Assembly: GCF_004122105.1 (NCBI RefSeq) | Contig: NZ_SBKN01000003.1 | Coordinates: 62,001 to 126,000, forward strand | Direction of reading: 5' to 3' | Length of the DNA stretch: 64,000 bases | Origin: Flavobacterium stagni | GTDB lineage: Bacteria; Bacteroidota; Bacteroidia; Flavobacteriales; Flavobacteriaceae | In this document: positions 15,543 through 25,986 of the stretch, in pieces | How the letters are laid out: each line of letters opens with the position of its first letter | Numbering within the stretch: the first letter of the stretch is position 1 | The notes under the pieces: generated by a model | Databases searched by the model: none | What the model saw: only the letters and a program-made list of their open reading frames with translations | What the model was told of the DNA's origin: nothing | Translations under genes and position numbers: made by a program

Positions 15543-16953
15543 ATTTTAGGTCTTCTTCAAATCGGATGTCAAACATGTTGGTAAATCCGTTTTTGATGGT
15601 TTTGTCTTTGTTGATGATTAAAGTGCGGTGGACTTTGGTAATCGCCCATTTGCTTTTGATGTCTTCGAAATTACTACAGTGGTACTGACGTATGGGTCCG
15701 AAGTCATATTTCTCCAACGCTTTTTTCCAAGTATCAAAATCGCGGTCCAAATTAATCGCCACAAACTCATAATTCGGGTATTTCTTTTGGAGTTCGATGG
15801 CTTTTTTGTGTGCAGCCAACAAATGTGAACTCAATTTGTCACTCCAGAAAAAGAGAATGGTGTTTTTCTGAATAAGGTCAGACGACGAAATAGACTTACC
15901 TTCTAGGGTTTGTACGCGAACTTCGGGTAAGGGTTTACCATCGGTAAGTAAACTGATGGCTTTACCCAGTTTTAAGATTTCATTCTTTTTACTCTTGTCG
16001 GTTGAAATTTTGTAGTAGTGTTTTAAAAATTCCTGGTTGTTGACCATATTTTGGTCTTCCAACAAGTATTGAAAGGCAATACTGTTCACCACAATATTTT
16101 TGACCTTTTCGTTTTTAATAAGTGTATCCGCAATTTTGAGTTTGTTGATGTTGGTTTTAAGTGCCAAATCCACTTCGGTAAAGTGGTTGTGGTAATGAAT
16201 AGAACCCACATTGTTGAGCATCAAATTGAGGTACATGACAAACGGGTTGAAGTCGGTTAACTTCTCATTGCTAAAATCAATGGTTTTTCGGAAGTCATAA
16301 TAGTCTTTCGGAAGTTGGTCACTTACATCATTCCCCGTACGCATTTTGTGAATCATGGGATAGATTTCTTTGCGGGTGTAATGCGGGTAGAGGTACATTC
16401 CTTTGGCATACACATCAAAATCGTCACTCCAATTGATTTCTTCTTTTTTTGATGTATAGAATTTTTGGTTGTCTGAGTTGACTTTTTGGATGTAAGCATT
16501 GTATTTTTTTACATCATAATCAAACGTTTCAAACATGTGGTCTTTTTCCTTTTCATTGCGTAAAAACATTTCCATTAAGAAATTGTTTTTTTGATCGCCA
16601 CGACCACAGAATACGATCGATTGGTCAAAATCTTTGGAATCGATATGTACACGAAGGGAATCGTTTTTATCGAAATAGACGTATTGGTATTCGGGTTCGT
16701 GTTTGAACGAATACAGTCCGGGAGCTAAAGAATCAAACTTTTTGAAAAAGGTATTGTCTTTGTTCAATGGGATGGTATCAATCACCTGATTGTTTTGACA
16801 GAACAATACATAGCGGTTTTGCGGATTCTCTACTTCGCCACCAAAATAGGCAGTGTAGTTATCTGCAGCAAATTCACTTTTTTTACAGGAAGTAAACAGC
16901 GCAAACAAGGCTGTTGTCAAGCATAAATATGTTGAGGCAATTTTACAATTCAT
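15541..16953 (-). CDS. Lipoprotein with thioredoxin-like C-terminal domain lacking the CxxC
   Basis: The 470-residue protein has a lipoprotein signal peptide (lipobox FTSC, then KKSEF). The N-terminal part (EVENPQNRYVLFCQNNQVIDTIPL, KHEPEYQYVYFDKNDSLRVHID) resembles the DUF4369-type domain of Bacteroidetes thiol-disulfide proteins. The C-terminal part (about 355-470) follows a TlpA/AhpC-like fold, with KNTILFFWSDKLSSHLLAAHKKAIEL where an active protein would have WxxxCxxC. Both catalytic cysteines are absent, so a redox role is unlikely; a structural or binding role in the periplasm is more plausible. Confidence 0.75.
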   Translation of the reverse strand: MNCKIASTYLCLTTALFALFTSCKKSEFAADNYTAYFGGEVENPQNRYVLFCQNNQVIDTIPLNKDNTFFKKFDSLAPGLYSFKHEPEYQYVYFDKNDSLRVHIDSKDFDQSIVFCGRGDQKNNFLMEMFLRNEKEKDHMFETFDYDVKKYNAYIQKVNSDNQKFYTSKKEEINWSDDFDVYAKGMYLYPHYTRKEIYPMIHKMRTGNDVSDQLPKDYYDFRKTIDFSNEKLTDFNPFVMYLNLMLNNVGSIHYHNHFTEVDLALKTNINKLKIADTLIKNEKVKNIVVNSIAFQYLLEDQNMVNNQEFLKHYYKISTDKSKKNEILKLGKAISLLTDGKPLPEVRVQTLEGKSISSSDLIQKNTILFFWSDKLSSHLLAAHKKAIELQKKYPNYEFVAINLDRDFDTWKKALEKYDFGPIRQYHCSNFEDIKSKWAITKVHRTLIINKDKTIKNGFTNMFDIRFEEDLK

Positions 16954-17097
16954 TTACTATCCCTATTGTTATCAACAAAAGTATTTAGTAATGGTATATT
17001 ATTCTGTTAACCATTAGTTAAACTTAGTTTTAATCCTATTCCGATTGCGATACTACAAAATTTGATTTACATTTGAAAATTGAGAGATTAATTTAGA

Positions 17098-17865
17098 ATG
17101 AAGCTACGAATAACCATTGTATTGCTCTTATTGATGTTGGGTGTGCAAGCCCAAACCGACTTGGTGTATAAGGATTTGAACATAAGTGCGTTGTGTCGCA
17201 ATTTTGTACAATGGCAGCAGTACCAAGATACCCAAATGGCCTTGTATTCCAATTTTGAAGCTTTGGATGAAAATGGGATTTCCATTTCACGCTTGGCATT
17301 TATGCAAAAATTAGAAACCGGAACCTTTGTGTGTATTGCCGATCCCGGGCAACCGCAGCAGTACCGACTTTTTCCGATGCCCAAAGATGCCAATCCGGGT
17401 GTGGGAGCGATATTGAGTGAATTGGGGTTCAACGGCATTCGGCAAGTGCAAATGGAAGGGCAGGATTTTCCTCTTTTGGATGCTGTAGATTTGTCGGGAA
17501 AACGGATAACCAATGAGAGCTTGAAAGGCAATTATGTGGTAATCAAATGTTGGTACATTCATTGTCCAGTTTGTGTGAAAGAATTTCCGGAAGTGAATGC
17601 TTTGGTTCAAGAGTATTCCAATTTGCGCAAGGATGTAGTTTTCCTCAGTTTGGCCGAAGACAGTCCGGAACAACTCAAGGTATTTTTAGCTAAAAAGAAA
17701 TTGGATTACTTAGTAATTCCAAATACAAAAGACTTCATGAACATCACCTTAGGTTTAAATGCTTTCCCGACGCATTTTCTCTTGGATAAAGAAGGAAAAA
17801 TCATCAAGGTAGTGGGTTCCGTTGACGCCTTGAAATGGGTGTTGCAAACCTATTTGCGCTCGTAA
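17098..17865 (+). CDS. Secreted TlpA-like thioredoxin-fold protein
   Basis: The 255-residue protein has a signal peptide (MKLRITIVLLLLMLGVQAQ). The C-terminal half is a TlpA/ResA-like thioredoxin domain with the active site WYIHCPVCVKEFPEV (CPVC at about residues 157-160) and the cis-proline region FPTHFLLDKEGKI. The N-terminal 110 residues are not assigned. It likely reduces or oxidises periplasmic disulfides. It is divergently placed from the CxxC-less protein at 15541-16953, with about 140 bases between the starts. Confidence 0.85.
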   Translation: MKLRITIVLLLLMLGVQAQTDLVYKDLNISALCRNFVQWQQYQDTQMALYSNFEALDENGISISRLAFMQKLETGTFVCIADPGQPQQYRLFPMPKDANPGVGAILSELGFNGIRQVQMEGQDFPLLDAVDLSGKRITNESLKGNYVVIKCWYIHCPVCVKEFPEVNALVQEYSNLRKDVVFLSLAEDSPEQLKVFLAKKKLDYLVIPNTKDFMNITLGLNAFPTHFLLDKEGKIIKVVGSVDALKWVLQTYLRS

Positions 17866-19554
<1,689 letters not shown>

Positions 19555-19560
19555 AACATA

Positions 19561-19594
19561 AAAAAATCCCGAGGTTGCGACTTCGGGATTTTTG
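19561..19594. terminator. Bidirectional Rho-independent terminator
   Basis: ATCCCGA / TTCGGGAT with A and T runs on both sides lies between the convergent ABC-F and acyltransferase genes. Confidence 0.85.
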
Positions 19595-19597
19595 TTT

Positions 19598-20479
19598 TTA
19601 TTCTTTTCTACGTTTGTGTTTCCAGCGTTTGTGGGTCCACATATAATATTCCGGTTGTTCGCGTATTTGCTCTTCGACTTTTGCCATAAACCGTTCCGAG
19701 ATTTTATAATCGGGTTCGCTGTGTACATCTTCCGAAAGTACTTCAAACGTTCCTTGGTAATAGCCTCGTTTTAATTTCTTTACCCGCAAATAAATCATGT
19801 TCATATCAAATTGCTTGGCTAAGGATTCGGCTCCATAATGAATAGGCGTTTCAATGCCCATAAAGTGGTGCCAATAAAGATTGGTTTCACTCCAACGCGG
19901 CGTTTGGTCACTGGCAAAACCATACAAACTGAGTACGCCATTTTTGGCATTGGCTTCGATGGTGGGTTTGGTTTCTTTGGTCGTAATCAAATACGCTTTG
20001 AAACGCGAGCGAATATTTTTTACCAAGCGATCAAAATACGGATTGTTGATGCGCTTGTAGATGGCAAATCCTTTGAATTGGATGTGGTGATTCATGGAAA
20101 TAACCCATTCGTAACTGGCGTAATGCGCACACAGTAAGGCAATACTTTTTCCTTTTTTTTCTAAATCGGTATACACTTCCAAATTGGTGTAGGTAAACCG
20201 TTTCTCGATTTCCTTTTGTGAAATGGATAGGGTTTTGATCATTTCGAGAAACATATCGCACAGATGGCGGTAGGATTTCTTTTCAATGATTAATCGTTCG
20301 GAATCGGACAATGTTGGAAATGCCAACTGAATATTTTTGCGTACCGCTTTTTTACGGTATCCAATGATGCGATACATTAGAATGTAAATTCCATCGGAAA
20401 ACACATACAGCAATCGAAAAGGCAATTGTGCGATGAGCCAAATGATGGGATAAACGAGAAGGTAAGCCAGTAATTGCAT
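19598..20479 (-). CDS. Lipid A biosynthesis-type lauroyl/lysophospholipid acyltransferase
   Basis: The protein has 293 residues from the ATG at 20479 (MQLLAYLLVYPIIWLIAQL), which gives the expected N-terminal membrane anchor; the frame extends upstream to 20536 without support. The LpxL/HtrB family HX4(D/E) catalytic motif is seen as CAHYASYEW. GFASDQTPRW and the C-terminal basic tail also fit. The expected role is transfer of a secondary acyl chain to lipid A or an aminolipid at the inner membrane. The gene is divergent from the rhomboid gene with about 95 bases between them. Confidence 0.88.
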   Translation of the reverse strand: MQLLAYLLVYPIIWLIAQLPFRLLYVFSDGIYILMYRIIGYRKKAVRKNIQLAFPTLSDSERLIIEKKSYRHLCDMFLEMIKTLSISQKEIEKRFTYTNLEVYTDLEKKGKSIALLCAHYASYEWVISMNHHIQFKGFAIYKRINNPYFDRLVKNIRSRFKAYLITTKETKPTIEANAKNGVLSLYGFASDQTPRWSETNLYWHHFMGIETPIHYGAESLAKQFDMNMIYLRVKKLKRGYYQGTFEVLSEDVHSEPDYKISERFMAKVEEQIREQPEYYMWTHKRWKHKRRKE

Positions 20480-20574
20480 GCAAAAAATTTGTGCAAATAT
20501 ACACGGAATCGCGTATCTTTCGCGTTGATTTAACAAATCATATACACGCTTCGTTTCATTTTATTTTAAGGATT

Positions 20575-21213
20575 ATGTGGGTTTTGTATGTACTCATTGC
20601 GCTGAATGTCATCATGAGTTATCGGGGTTTTCAAGACCGCCTCTTTTTTCATCAGTATTTATTTCATGTAGGAAGTATTCGTGCCGGTGATCAGGTGCGC
20701 ATGTTTTCTTCCGCGTTTTTGCATGCAGACATTCCGCATTTGGCGTTTAATATGATTGCCTTGTACAGTTTTGCACCCGTAGTTATTCTTAATTTCGGAA
20801 CCCTTACCTTTTTATTAATTTATGTAGCGAGTTTGGTATTTGGCAATATGCTGAGTTTGTATATGCACCGCGACCATCCCAGTTATACGGCAGTGGGCGC
20901 ATCGGGAGCGGTGTCCGGAATAATCTATGCTTCAATTTTATTAAATCCTGAAGGGGGCATTTATTTGTTTTTTATTCCTTATGCAATTCCTGCCTACCTA
21001 TTTGGTTTTGGATATTTGCTGTTTACCATTTATGGAATGCGGGCCAAATCTGACAATATTGGCCATGATGCCCATTTTGGTGGAGCCATTGGCGGTTTGG
21101 CATTTACGTTAATGAAAGCCCCTGAATTGTTTCTGCTCAACCCGTTGTTGGTCATTGGGTTACTTGTTCCCATTGCGATTATGTTCGTTTTACTGCGTAT
21201 GGGGAAGCTGTAA
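20575..21213 (+). CDS. Rhomboid family intramembrane serine protease
   Basis: The protein has 212 residues from the ATG at 20575 (MWVLYVLIALNVI). A longer frame from 20491 begins inside the divergent gene and is less likely. Six hydrophobic helices are visible. The catalytic serine is in GASGAVSG and the catalytic histidine in HDAHFGGAIGG, the standard rhomboid dyad, and HLAFNM matches the conserved motif of the second helix. Rhomboids cleave transmembrane substrates; the substrate here is unknown. The SIMPL-domain gene follows 48 bases downstream. Confidence 0.92.
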   Translation: MWVLYVLIALNVIMSYRGFQDRLFFHQYLFHVGSIRAGDQVRMFSSAFLHADIPHLAFNMIALYSFAPVVILNFGTLTFLLIYVASLVFGNMLSLYMHRDHPSYTAVGASGAVSGIIYASILLNPEGGIYLFFIPYAIPAYLFGFGYLLFTIYGMRAKSDNIGHDAHFGGAIGGLAFTLMKAPELFLLNPLLVIGLLVPIAIMFVLLRMGKL

Positions 21214-21261
21214 TGGCACAACTTTTGGTCAGCGATTATAAAACCTTTAAATAAAACATCC

Positions 21262-21945
21262 ATGAAAAAGTTAGTTTTCGCCTTATGTATGGCAACGGTT
21301 AGTTTGCTCCAGGCACAAGAATCAAAAATAGAACCGCAAATCACGGTTTCGGGTCAAGGGAAAGTAAAAGTCGCACCCGATTATGCCGTAATCACTTTTG
21401 GTGTTGAAAATACCGGTAAAGATGTGGCGGAAGTGAAAAAGTCTAACGATGAAGCGGTGGATAAAGTCATCAAGTTTTTAAAGAAATTCGGTATCGCTGG
21501 AACGGAATACCAAACCTCTGATGTTTCATTGGGACGTAATTACGACGAATCCAAAAAGAAATATGCCTATCAAGCGAGTCAGACACTCACCGTTACCTTA
21601 CGGGATTTGAGCAAATACGACGAATTGACGTTGGGGTTGCTGGATAACGGGATCAATTCGATTTCTGGAGTCGAATTCAAATCTACTAAAATTGAAGAGT
21701 TGCGTTCACAAGCCCGAAAGTTAGCCACTCAAGATGCCTTGAAACGCGCTCAAGATTATGTAGCACCCTTAAATCAAAAAGTGGGTAAAGCGATTACGAT
21801 AAATGAAACAGGAGGCGAGTTTTTCCCGATGTTGAAAACAACAAATGGATTTGCCAATTTTGCAGCAGATGCACCGCAGGAAACTTTAGCCATTGGTTTA
21901 ATTGAAGTCAGTTCTTCCATTACCATCAGTTTTCGATTAGAATAA
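21262..21945 (+). CDS. SIMPL domain-containing secreted protein (DUF541)
   Basis: The 227-residue protein has a signal peptide (MKKLVFALCMATVSLLQAQ). The body matches the SIMPL/DUF541 family: ITVSGQGKVKVAPDYAVITFGVENTGKD, YQTSDVSLGRNYD and ARKLATQDALKRAQDYV. Family members are periplasmic or surface-associated and often linked to oxidative-stress tolerance; the mechanism is unknown. It ends at a compact terminator. Confidence 0.9.
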   Translation: MKKLVFALCMATVSLLQAQESKIEPQITVSGQGKVKVAPDYAVITFGVENTGKDVAEVKKSNDEAVDKVIKFLKKFGIAGTEYQTSDVSLGRNYDESKKKYAYQASQTLTVTLRDLSKYDELTLGLLDNGINSISGVEFKSTKIEELRSQARKLATQDALKRAQDYVAPLNQKVGKAITINETGGEFFPMLKTTNGFANFAADAPQETLAIGLIEVSSSITISFRLE

Positions 21946-21950
21946 ACAAA

Positions 21951-21970
21951 AGCCTCGCAAGAGGCTTTTT
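21951..21970. terminator. Bidirectional terminator
   Basis: AGCCTC-GCAA-GAGGCT with A and T runs lies between convergent genes; its T run overlaps the stop codon of the minus-strand gene ending at 21969. Confidence 0.85.
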
Positions 21971-22529
21971 ACTTTTTGGGGATTTTCAGTTTTTTCTTTT
22001 GTTTGGCTTGGTCGCCGTTTTTTATGATATCTTCCTCAACCGTGAGGTAATCCTTGGTACGTTTAACTATACAATTAGCATAGGGTTCTTCTTCACAGAT
22101 ATAACGGTTCGCCCGACCAAATTCATTCCATTGCGTATCTTTTTCAGTGTAAAATCGGTACTGGCCCCAACAGCCAATAATCCAACCGGGTACGACAATT
22201 ATTTCTTGAAATCCATCGTGATTCACATCGCCAATGGCTTCTACACCGGCGTCAACCGCATTGGATAATTGAATTTTTGCAGGCGTATAGGAAAATGAAA
22301 TCTCGATTTCACATCCGCCACCTCGACAATCGCCCCAAGTTTCTTCATTGGTATAATGCGGCATTTTGACAAAGGCCGTGTCAATGATAGTATCCCCATT
22401 CATGTCGCCCAAAATCATTTTCTTGATGTCAAATTGAACGACTTGTGTTATAGTGTCCTTAGGAGTTCCGTTTTGTGCGGCGCTCCAAAATCCAAAACCT
22501 AGGAAGAATAAAAGTAGGGATTTAGTCAT
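21969..22529 (-). CDS. Secreted protein with FG-GAP/calcium-loop-like motifs
   Basis: From the ATG at 22529 the protein has 186 residues and a signal peptide (MTKSLLLFFLGFGFWSAAQ). Two loops of the DxNxDxxxD type (GDMNGDTIIDTAFV and GDVNHDGFQEIIVV) resemble FG-GAP/VCBS calcium-binding repeats. The start codon overlaps the stop of the upstream gene by 8 bases, indicating translational coupling. Its role is unknown. Confidence 0.7.
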   Translation of the reverse strand: MTKSLLLFFLGFGFWSAAQNGTPKDTITQVVQFDIKKMILGDMNGDTIIDTAFVKMPHYTNEETWGDCRGGGCEIEISFSYTPAKIQLSNAVDAGVEAIGDVNHDGFQEIIVVPGWIIGCWGQYRFYTEKDTQWNEFGRANRYICEEEPYANCIVKRTKDYLTVEEDIIKNGDQAKQKKKLKIPKK

Positions 22530-23028
22530 AAGCAGCATTACTTTGATTGATTCGGTCTTCGTCTCTAAAAGCGTCGAGCGAACCTTTTTGCGTATTACGT
22601 TTTCCTTTGATATCCGTGATTTCTTGGGTGGCAAGATTCATCACCCGAACGCCAATGGAGTGTGAATTGTCTTCTTCAAAATAAATAGCATACACAATGT
22701 ATTTGTATCCTTCGTTTTCAAAAGTTAAGTATTTCAAATCGAGTGCTGATTTTGTATTGCCACTCCCGCGGATCCAATTGGAATACGTAAACTTTTTGAA
22801 ACTGGTACTGTCTTTTTGTTGGGGAAATTCGAAGTCAATTTTCTTTACATCTCCAAATCGATACACTAGAAAGGAATCATCTTTGGCTTTGTTGATTGTA
22901 ACTATTTTGCCAGATGCCGTTTGAAAACTGAATAGAGTTACTTCATTGGTAGGTGTTTTTAATTGGGCCTGACAATTGTATGCGAATACAAGACAAAAAA
23001 TAAATATAAATGGTATTGCTTTTTTCAT
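22522..23028 (-). CDS. Secreted protein of unknown function
   Basis: The 168-residue protein has a signal peptide (MKKAIPFIFIFCLVFAYNCQAQ) and a beta-rich body (EVTLFSFQTASGKIVTINKAKDDSFLVYRFG). No known family is recognised. It is the first gene of a two-gene unit with the FG-GAP-like protein and overlaps it by 8 bases. Confidence 0.65.
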   Translation of the reverse strand: MKKAIPFIFIFCLVFAYNCQAQLKTPTNEVTLFSFQTASGKIVTINKAKDDSFLVYRFGDVKKIDFEFPQQKDSTSFKKFTYSNWIRGSGNTKSALDLKYLTFENEGYKYIVYAIYFEEDNSHSIGVRVMNLATQEITDIKGKRNTQKGSLDAFRDEDRINQSNAAYD

Positions 23029-23042
23029 AGTGATAGACTGAT

Positions 23043-23414
23043 TTATATTGGGCTACGCAATATTTGTTCCATTTTTTTACCCTTGGCCAATTCATCCACT
23101 AGTTTGTCCAAATAGCGTACTTTTTGGGTCAACGGATTTTCAATTTCTTCCACACGGTAGCCACAAATCACGCCTTTTATTAAATGGGCATTGGGATGCA
23201 GTTGCGCTTGATTAAAAAAGGTTTCAAAATTGATTTTTTCGGAAATGGCTTGTTGAATGACTTGGTCGGTATATCCTGTAAGCCAGGAGATGACAGTGCG
23301 TAATTCCGTTTCTGTACGTCCTTTTTTGACGACTTTGGCTACATAATGGGGATAAACAGAGGCAAATTGCATGGCGGCAATTTTTGCATCATGATGTTCA
23401 GTTGAAATGGACAT
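23043..23414 (-). CDS. DUF2200 family protein
   Basis: The 123-residue cytoplasmic protein has the diagnostic sequence of DUF2200: FASVYPHYVAKVVKKGRT, ISWLTGY, and LIKGVICGYRVEEIE with the C-terminal RYLDKLVDELAKGKKMEQILR. The family is widespread and small, with no established function. It lies 14 bases upstream of no coupled gene, so is probably a single gene. Confidence 0.88.
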   Translation of the reverse strand: MSISTEHHDAKIAAMQFASVYPHYVAKVVKKGRTETELRTVISWLTGYTDQVIQQAISEKINFETFFNQAQLHPNAHLIKGVICGYRVEEIENPLTQKVRYLDKLVDELAKGKKMEQILRSPI

Positions 23415-23465
23415 ATAATTTAAATTTAGCTCTAAAATACACTTTTGTAAATGAAATTAGAGATT

Positions 23466-24041
23466 TTAAAACTTAAATTGGGTATGTATAGCTGGATGGG
23501 ATATTGGTTGTGTTTGAAATATTCGATCTAAAAATTTATTCCACGACATGGGATCCAATAACATTTTGGGACATTCATTTCGAGTGATATCGTAATGACG
23601 AAGAATATGTGTTCGATCAATATGGTATTTATGGGCTAAATAACGGGTGAGTTCAATGGTTTGTTCAAGAGTGATGTCAAAATTTCCATCTCTATTTACA
23701 CACATTTCGATTCCAATCGTCACATTATTTGCTGATTTTTGTTTACCCATTAATTTTCGGGCAAGCGGCGTATAGTTGTAAAAGGCAGTTCCTACATGAA
23801 ATCCCGCTTCATCCTCGGGTAGACATTGAATGATTTGTGTATCATCAACTAGAAAATGTGGAGAAGCATACATAAGTTGTCGATCAATATAATGCTTCTC
23901 ATTGTAATAATTCCGCATGGCTAACGCATCTGCTCCCTCTCGTTCTTTCGCTGTGCAGTGCAAAATTAGGGCTTTGTGTTCGCTTAATTTTCTTCCTGGG
24001 CGATTGTGGTTGGTCAAAAAAAGAGGTGAAATTGGAAACAT
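23466..24041 (-). CDS. N-acetylmuramoyl-L-alanine amidase (Amidase_2)
   Basis: The 191-residue amidase has the zinc ligands of the PGRP/Amidase_2 fold: His in LILHCTAKE, His in ILRHYDI, and Cys in the NECPKML segment at the usual third-ligand position. SPHFLVDD and TIGIEMCVN are typical core strands. It hydrolyses the bond between muramic acid and L-alanine. No clear signal peptide is seen. It follows a small multi-helix membrane protein gene by nine bases, an arrangement like lysin-holin pairs. Confidence 0.88.
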   Translation of the reverse strand: MFPISPLFLTNHNRPGRKLSEHKALILHCTAKEREGADALAMRNYYNEKHYIDRQLMYASPHFLVDDTQIIQCLPEDEAGFHVGTAFYNYTPLARKLMGKQKSANNVTIGIEMCVNRDGNFDITLEQTIELTRYLAHKYHIDRTHILRHYDITRNECPKMLLDPMSWNKFLDRIFQTQPISHPAIHTQFKF

Positions 24042-24050
24042 AGCTTGACG

Positions 24051-24374
24051 TTAAGAAAATTTTACATTGGTTTTATTTCGTTTTCTTTTCAATAACCGTA
24101 AAATAAGTAGGAAAGGAATTGGAGAAAAATAGCCGCTCAGTAAAACAATAGCTAAAGTATGGCTCACTTCTTGGTATTCTTTTAAAATATACATGGCAGC
24201 ATAACCCGCTAAAAAACTCACGACTAAGCAACTGATGGGGTTACATTTTGTCCAAAAGTAATTTTCATCTTTTCGAACCATTACCCAACGATAATGGATG
24301 TAAGCAAGTCGTAAACCTTGTCCTAACATACCCAATATACCGCCGTTAATCAATACACATAAATCTCCTGACAT
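24051..24374 (-). CDS. Small multi-helix membrane protein (holin-like?)
   Basis: The 107-residue protein has about three hydrophobic helices (ISCLVVSFLAGYAAMYIL, HTLAIVLLSGYFSPIPFLLIL and a weaker N-terminal one around INGGILGMLGQGLRLAY) and a strongly basic C-terminus. Size, topology and position nine bases ahead of an amidase suggest a holin-like partner, perhaps from a decayed phage module, but no family is recognised and other phage genes are absent. Confidence 0.5.
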   Translation of the reverse strand: MSGDLCVLINGGILGMLGQGLRLAYIHYRWVMVRKDENYFWTKCNPISCLVVSFLAGYAAMYILKEYQEVSHTLAIVLLSGYFSPIPFLLILRLLKRKRNKTNVKFS

Positions 24375-24796
24375 ATCGATGAATAATTCTATTAGTTAAG
24401 GAAAATAGCAGGTAATTTTGGGAGGGGCATTTTTTCTTTTAAGGTGGCACAGCCTAAGGGTCCGGAGACCCTTTTGACTGCACTAAAGGCGTATAAATCG
24501 AATTTGGCTTACGTATGAATAATGGAATTGTCTTTCATGTTTGTCATTGCCGTTACAAGATTACAACGAATGAAAAATTTAATCACTAGGGTTTTTCCTA
24601 TTTTTCAAAAGTATTTTTCCTATCTAAGTGTTTGAAAAAATCCTATTTATGTATTTAATTTATTGATTTTTAGTATTTTAAATCGATTTCGTCTCAATAA
24701 TAATATCAATACAAAAAGGGGGTAAAATCCTATTTTACATCCGATCAGAAGTATAAAAGGGGTACTAACGAAAATTATCCTACAAAAAAAGTTCTA
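24375..24796. other. AT-rich intergenic region without a recognised gene
   Basis: There are two hairpins: AAGGGTC-CGGA-GACCCTT at 24456-24473, followed by a short T run on the plus strand, and GTAAAAT-CCT-ATTTTAC near 24722-24738. The first looks like a terminator or structured RNA, but no plus-strand gene precedes it. The middle part (24590-24700) is an AT-rich tract with TTTTTCCTAT repeated. It probably includes the promoter of the minus-strand gene at 24374. Confidence 0.4.
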
Positions 24797-25180
24797 CTAA
24801 ATGCTGTAAAGCTCTAAAGGCAATCCGTCGGGATCAAAAAAGAAGGTAAATTTTTTACCCGTGTATTCGTCGATTCGTAAAGGTTCGACTTCCACTTGAA
24901 ACAGTTGCAAGCGAGTTATTGCTGCTTCAATATCTTCAACGGCAAAGGCCAAATGGCGTAATCCTAACGCTTCGGGCCGACTCGCACGCGGTTTGTAATC
25001 GGGAAATGAAAAGAGTTCGATACTATATACACCATTCAATGCCAAATCCAATTTATACGATTGACGCTCTTCGCGATACACTTCTTGGATGATTTCTAGT
25101 CCTAAAACTTCCGTGTAGAATGCTTTGGATTTTTCGTAATCAGAAACAATTAGGGCTATGTGGTGAATGGATGAAAACAT
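24797..25180 (-). CDS. VOC family protein, YaeR/glyoxalase I-like
   Basis: The 127-residue protein has the glyoxalase I-like metal ligands in order: His in SSIHHIALIV, Glu in SIELFSF, His in GLRHLAFAV and Glu in LPLELYS. This fits a metal-dependent lyase of the YaeR branch. It differs from the VOC protein at 12743, which lacks the full set. Substrate unknown. A single gene, minus strand. Confidence 0.85.
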   Translation of the reverse strand: MFSSIHHIALIVSDYEKSKAFYTEVLGLEIIQEVYREERQSYKLDLALNGVYSIELFSFPDYKPRASRPEALGLRHLAFAVEDIEAAITRLQLFQVEVEPLRIDEYTGKKFTFFFDPDGLPLELYSI

Positions 25181-25241
25181 GAGTTTTTTTTAGGTCAAAT
25201 AAAGGAAGAACAAAGTTCTATATTTCTGAATAAATAGGCAT

Positions 25242-25949
25242 TTATTTTAACCAAAGTTTGATAAAATCAGGATTGCCCGAAAGCGGATAAACATAAAAAG
25301 TAGTACAAACATTCCATAGTGGTGAGTTTTCAATCGGATCGAATAATACTCCAACGTTATTTTTATAATAGGAATGAATAAAAGCCATTTGGTTTCCCTT
25401 TCGATACAAAAATCCCACGTGAATGGTACCAAATCCAATAAAATGAATGCCCTCGGGAATTTTTGATTGCAATTGAGTAATACCGTCTTCTTTAGTAGTA
25501 AACGTTAAAGTAATAATAGTTTGGCCACCGCTTAACAGTTGGGCTTCTTCCATCGGACCCATTTGTGCCATTTTGTAGCGATTGATAGGAACGCCAACAT
25601 CACGAAGGGTAGTGGAGACAAAATAACTGCACGCTACAGGTTGCTTTCCGGGTAACTCAGGATGGCCATCAAATGACCATGGTGTTCCAATCCAACAAGG
25701 AATGAGTTTTTGATAGAGCTGCTGGGTAAAGGCATCCGACTGTTTGGTAAAATCCGTTTCTTTTTGCGCCTTTGCTTTAATTGCAGTCGCTTCTTTTTTC
25801 AATTCATTATACGAAACATTCGACTTTGTCGGGGCTTGAAGTGGAGAAGTACTTTTTGTTGATTCATTCGAATCTACAGTTTGGGTAGCATTGTTTTGGC
25901 AACTTACCCATAACGGAAAGCATAAAAGTAAAAGTCGGAAATGCATCAT
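25242..25949 (-). CDS. Lipoprotein with NlpC/P60-like cysteine peptidase features
   Basis: The 235-residue protein has a lipoprotein signal (lipobox WVSC after LLLLCFPL) and a Ser/Thr-rich linker to about residue 45. Possible catalytic residues are Cys in PVACSYFVSTTL (about 106), His in GTIHVGFLY and His/Ser in AFIHSYYK, the order of a papain-like NlpC/P60 or related amidase. No close family is recognised. It probably acts on cell-wall peptides at the periplasmic side. The catalytic assignment is inference. Confidence 0.6.
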   Translation of the reverse strand: MMHFRLLLLCFPLWVSCQNNATQTVDSNESTKSTSPLQAPTKSNVSYNELKKEATAIKAKAQKETDFTKQSDAFTQQLYQKLIPCWIGTPWSFDGHPELPGKQPVACSYFVSTTLRDVGVPINRYKMAQMGPMEEAQLLSGGQTIITLTFTTKEDGITQLQSKIPEGIHFIGFGTIHVGFLYRKGNQMAFIHSYYKNNVGVLFDPIENSPLWNVCTTFYVYPLSGNPDFIKLWLK

Positions 25950-25986
25950 TGTTTTTAATTACAACTCCGACTTTTTCATTTTAGTA

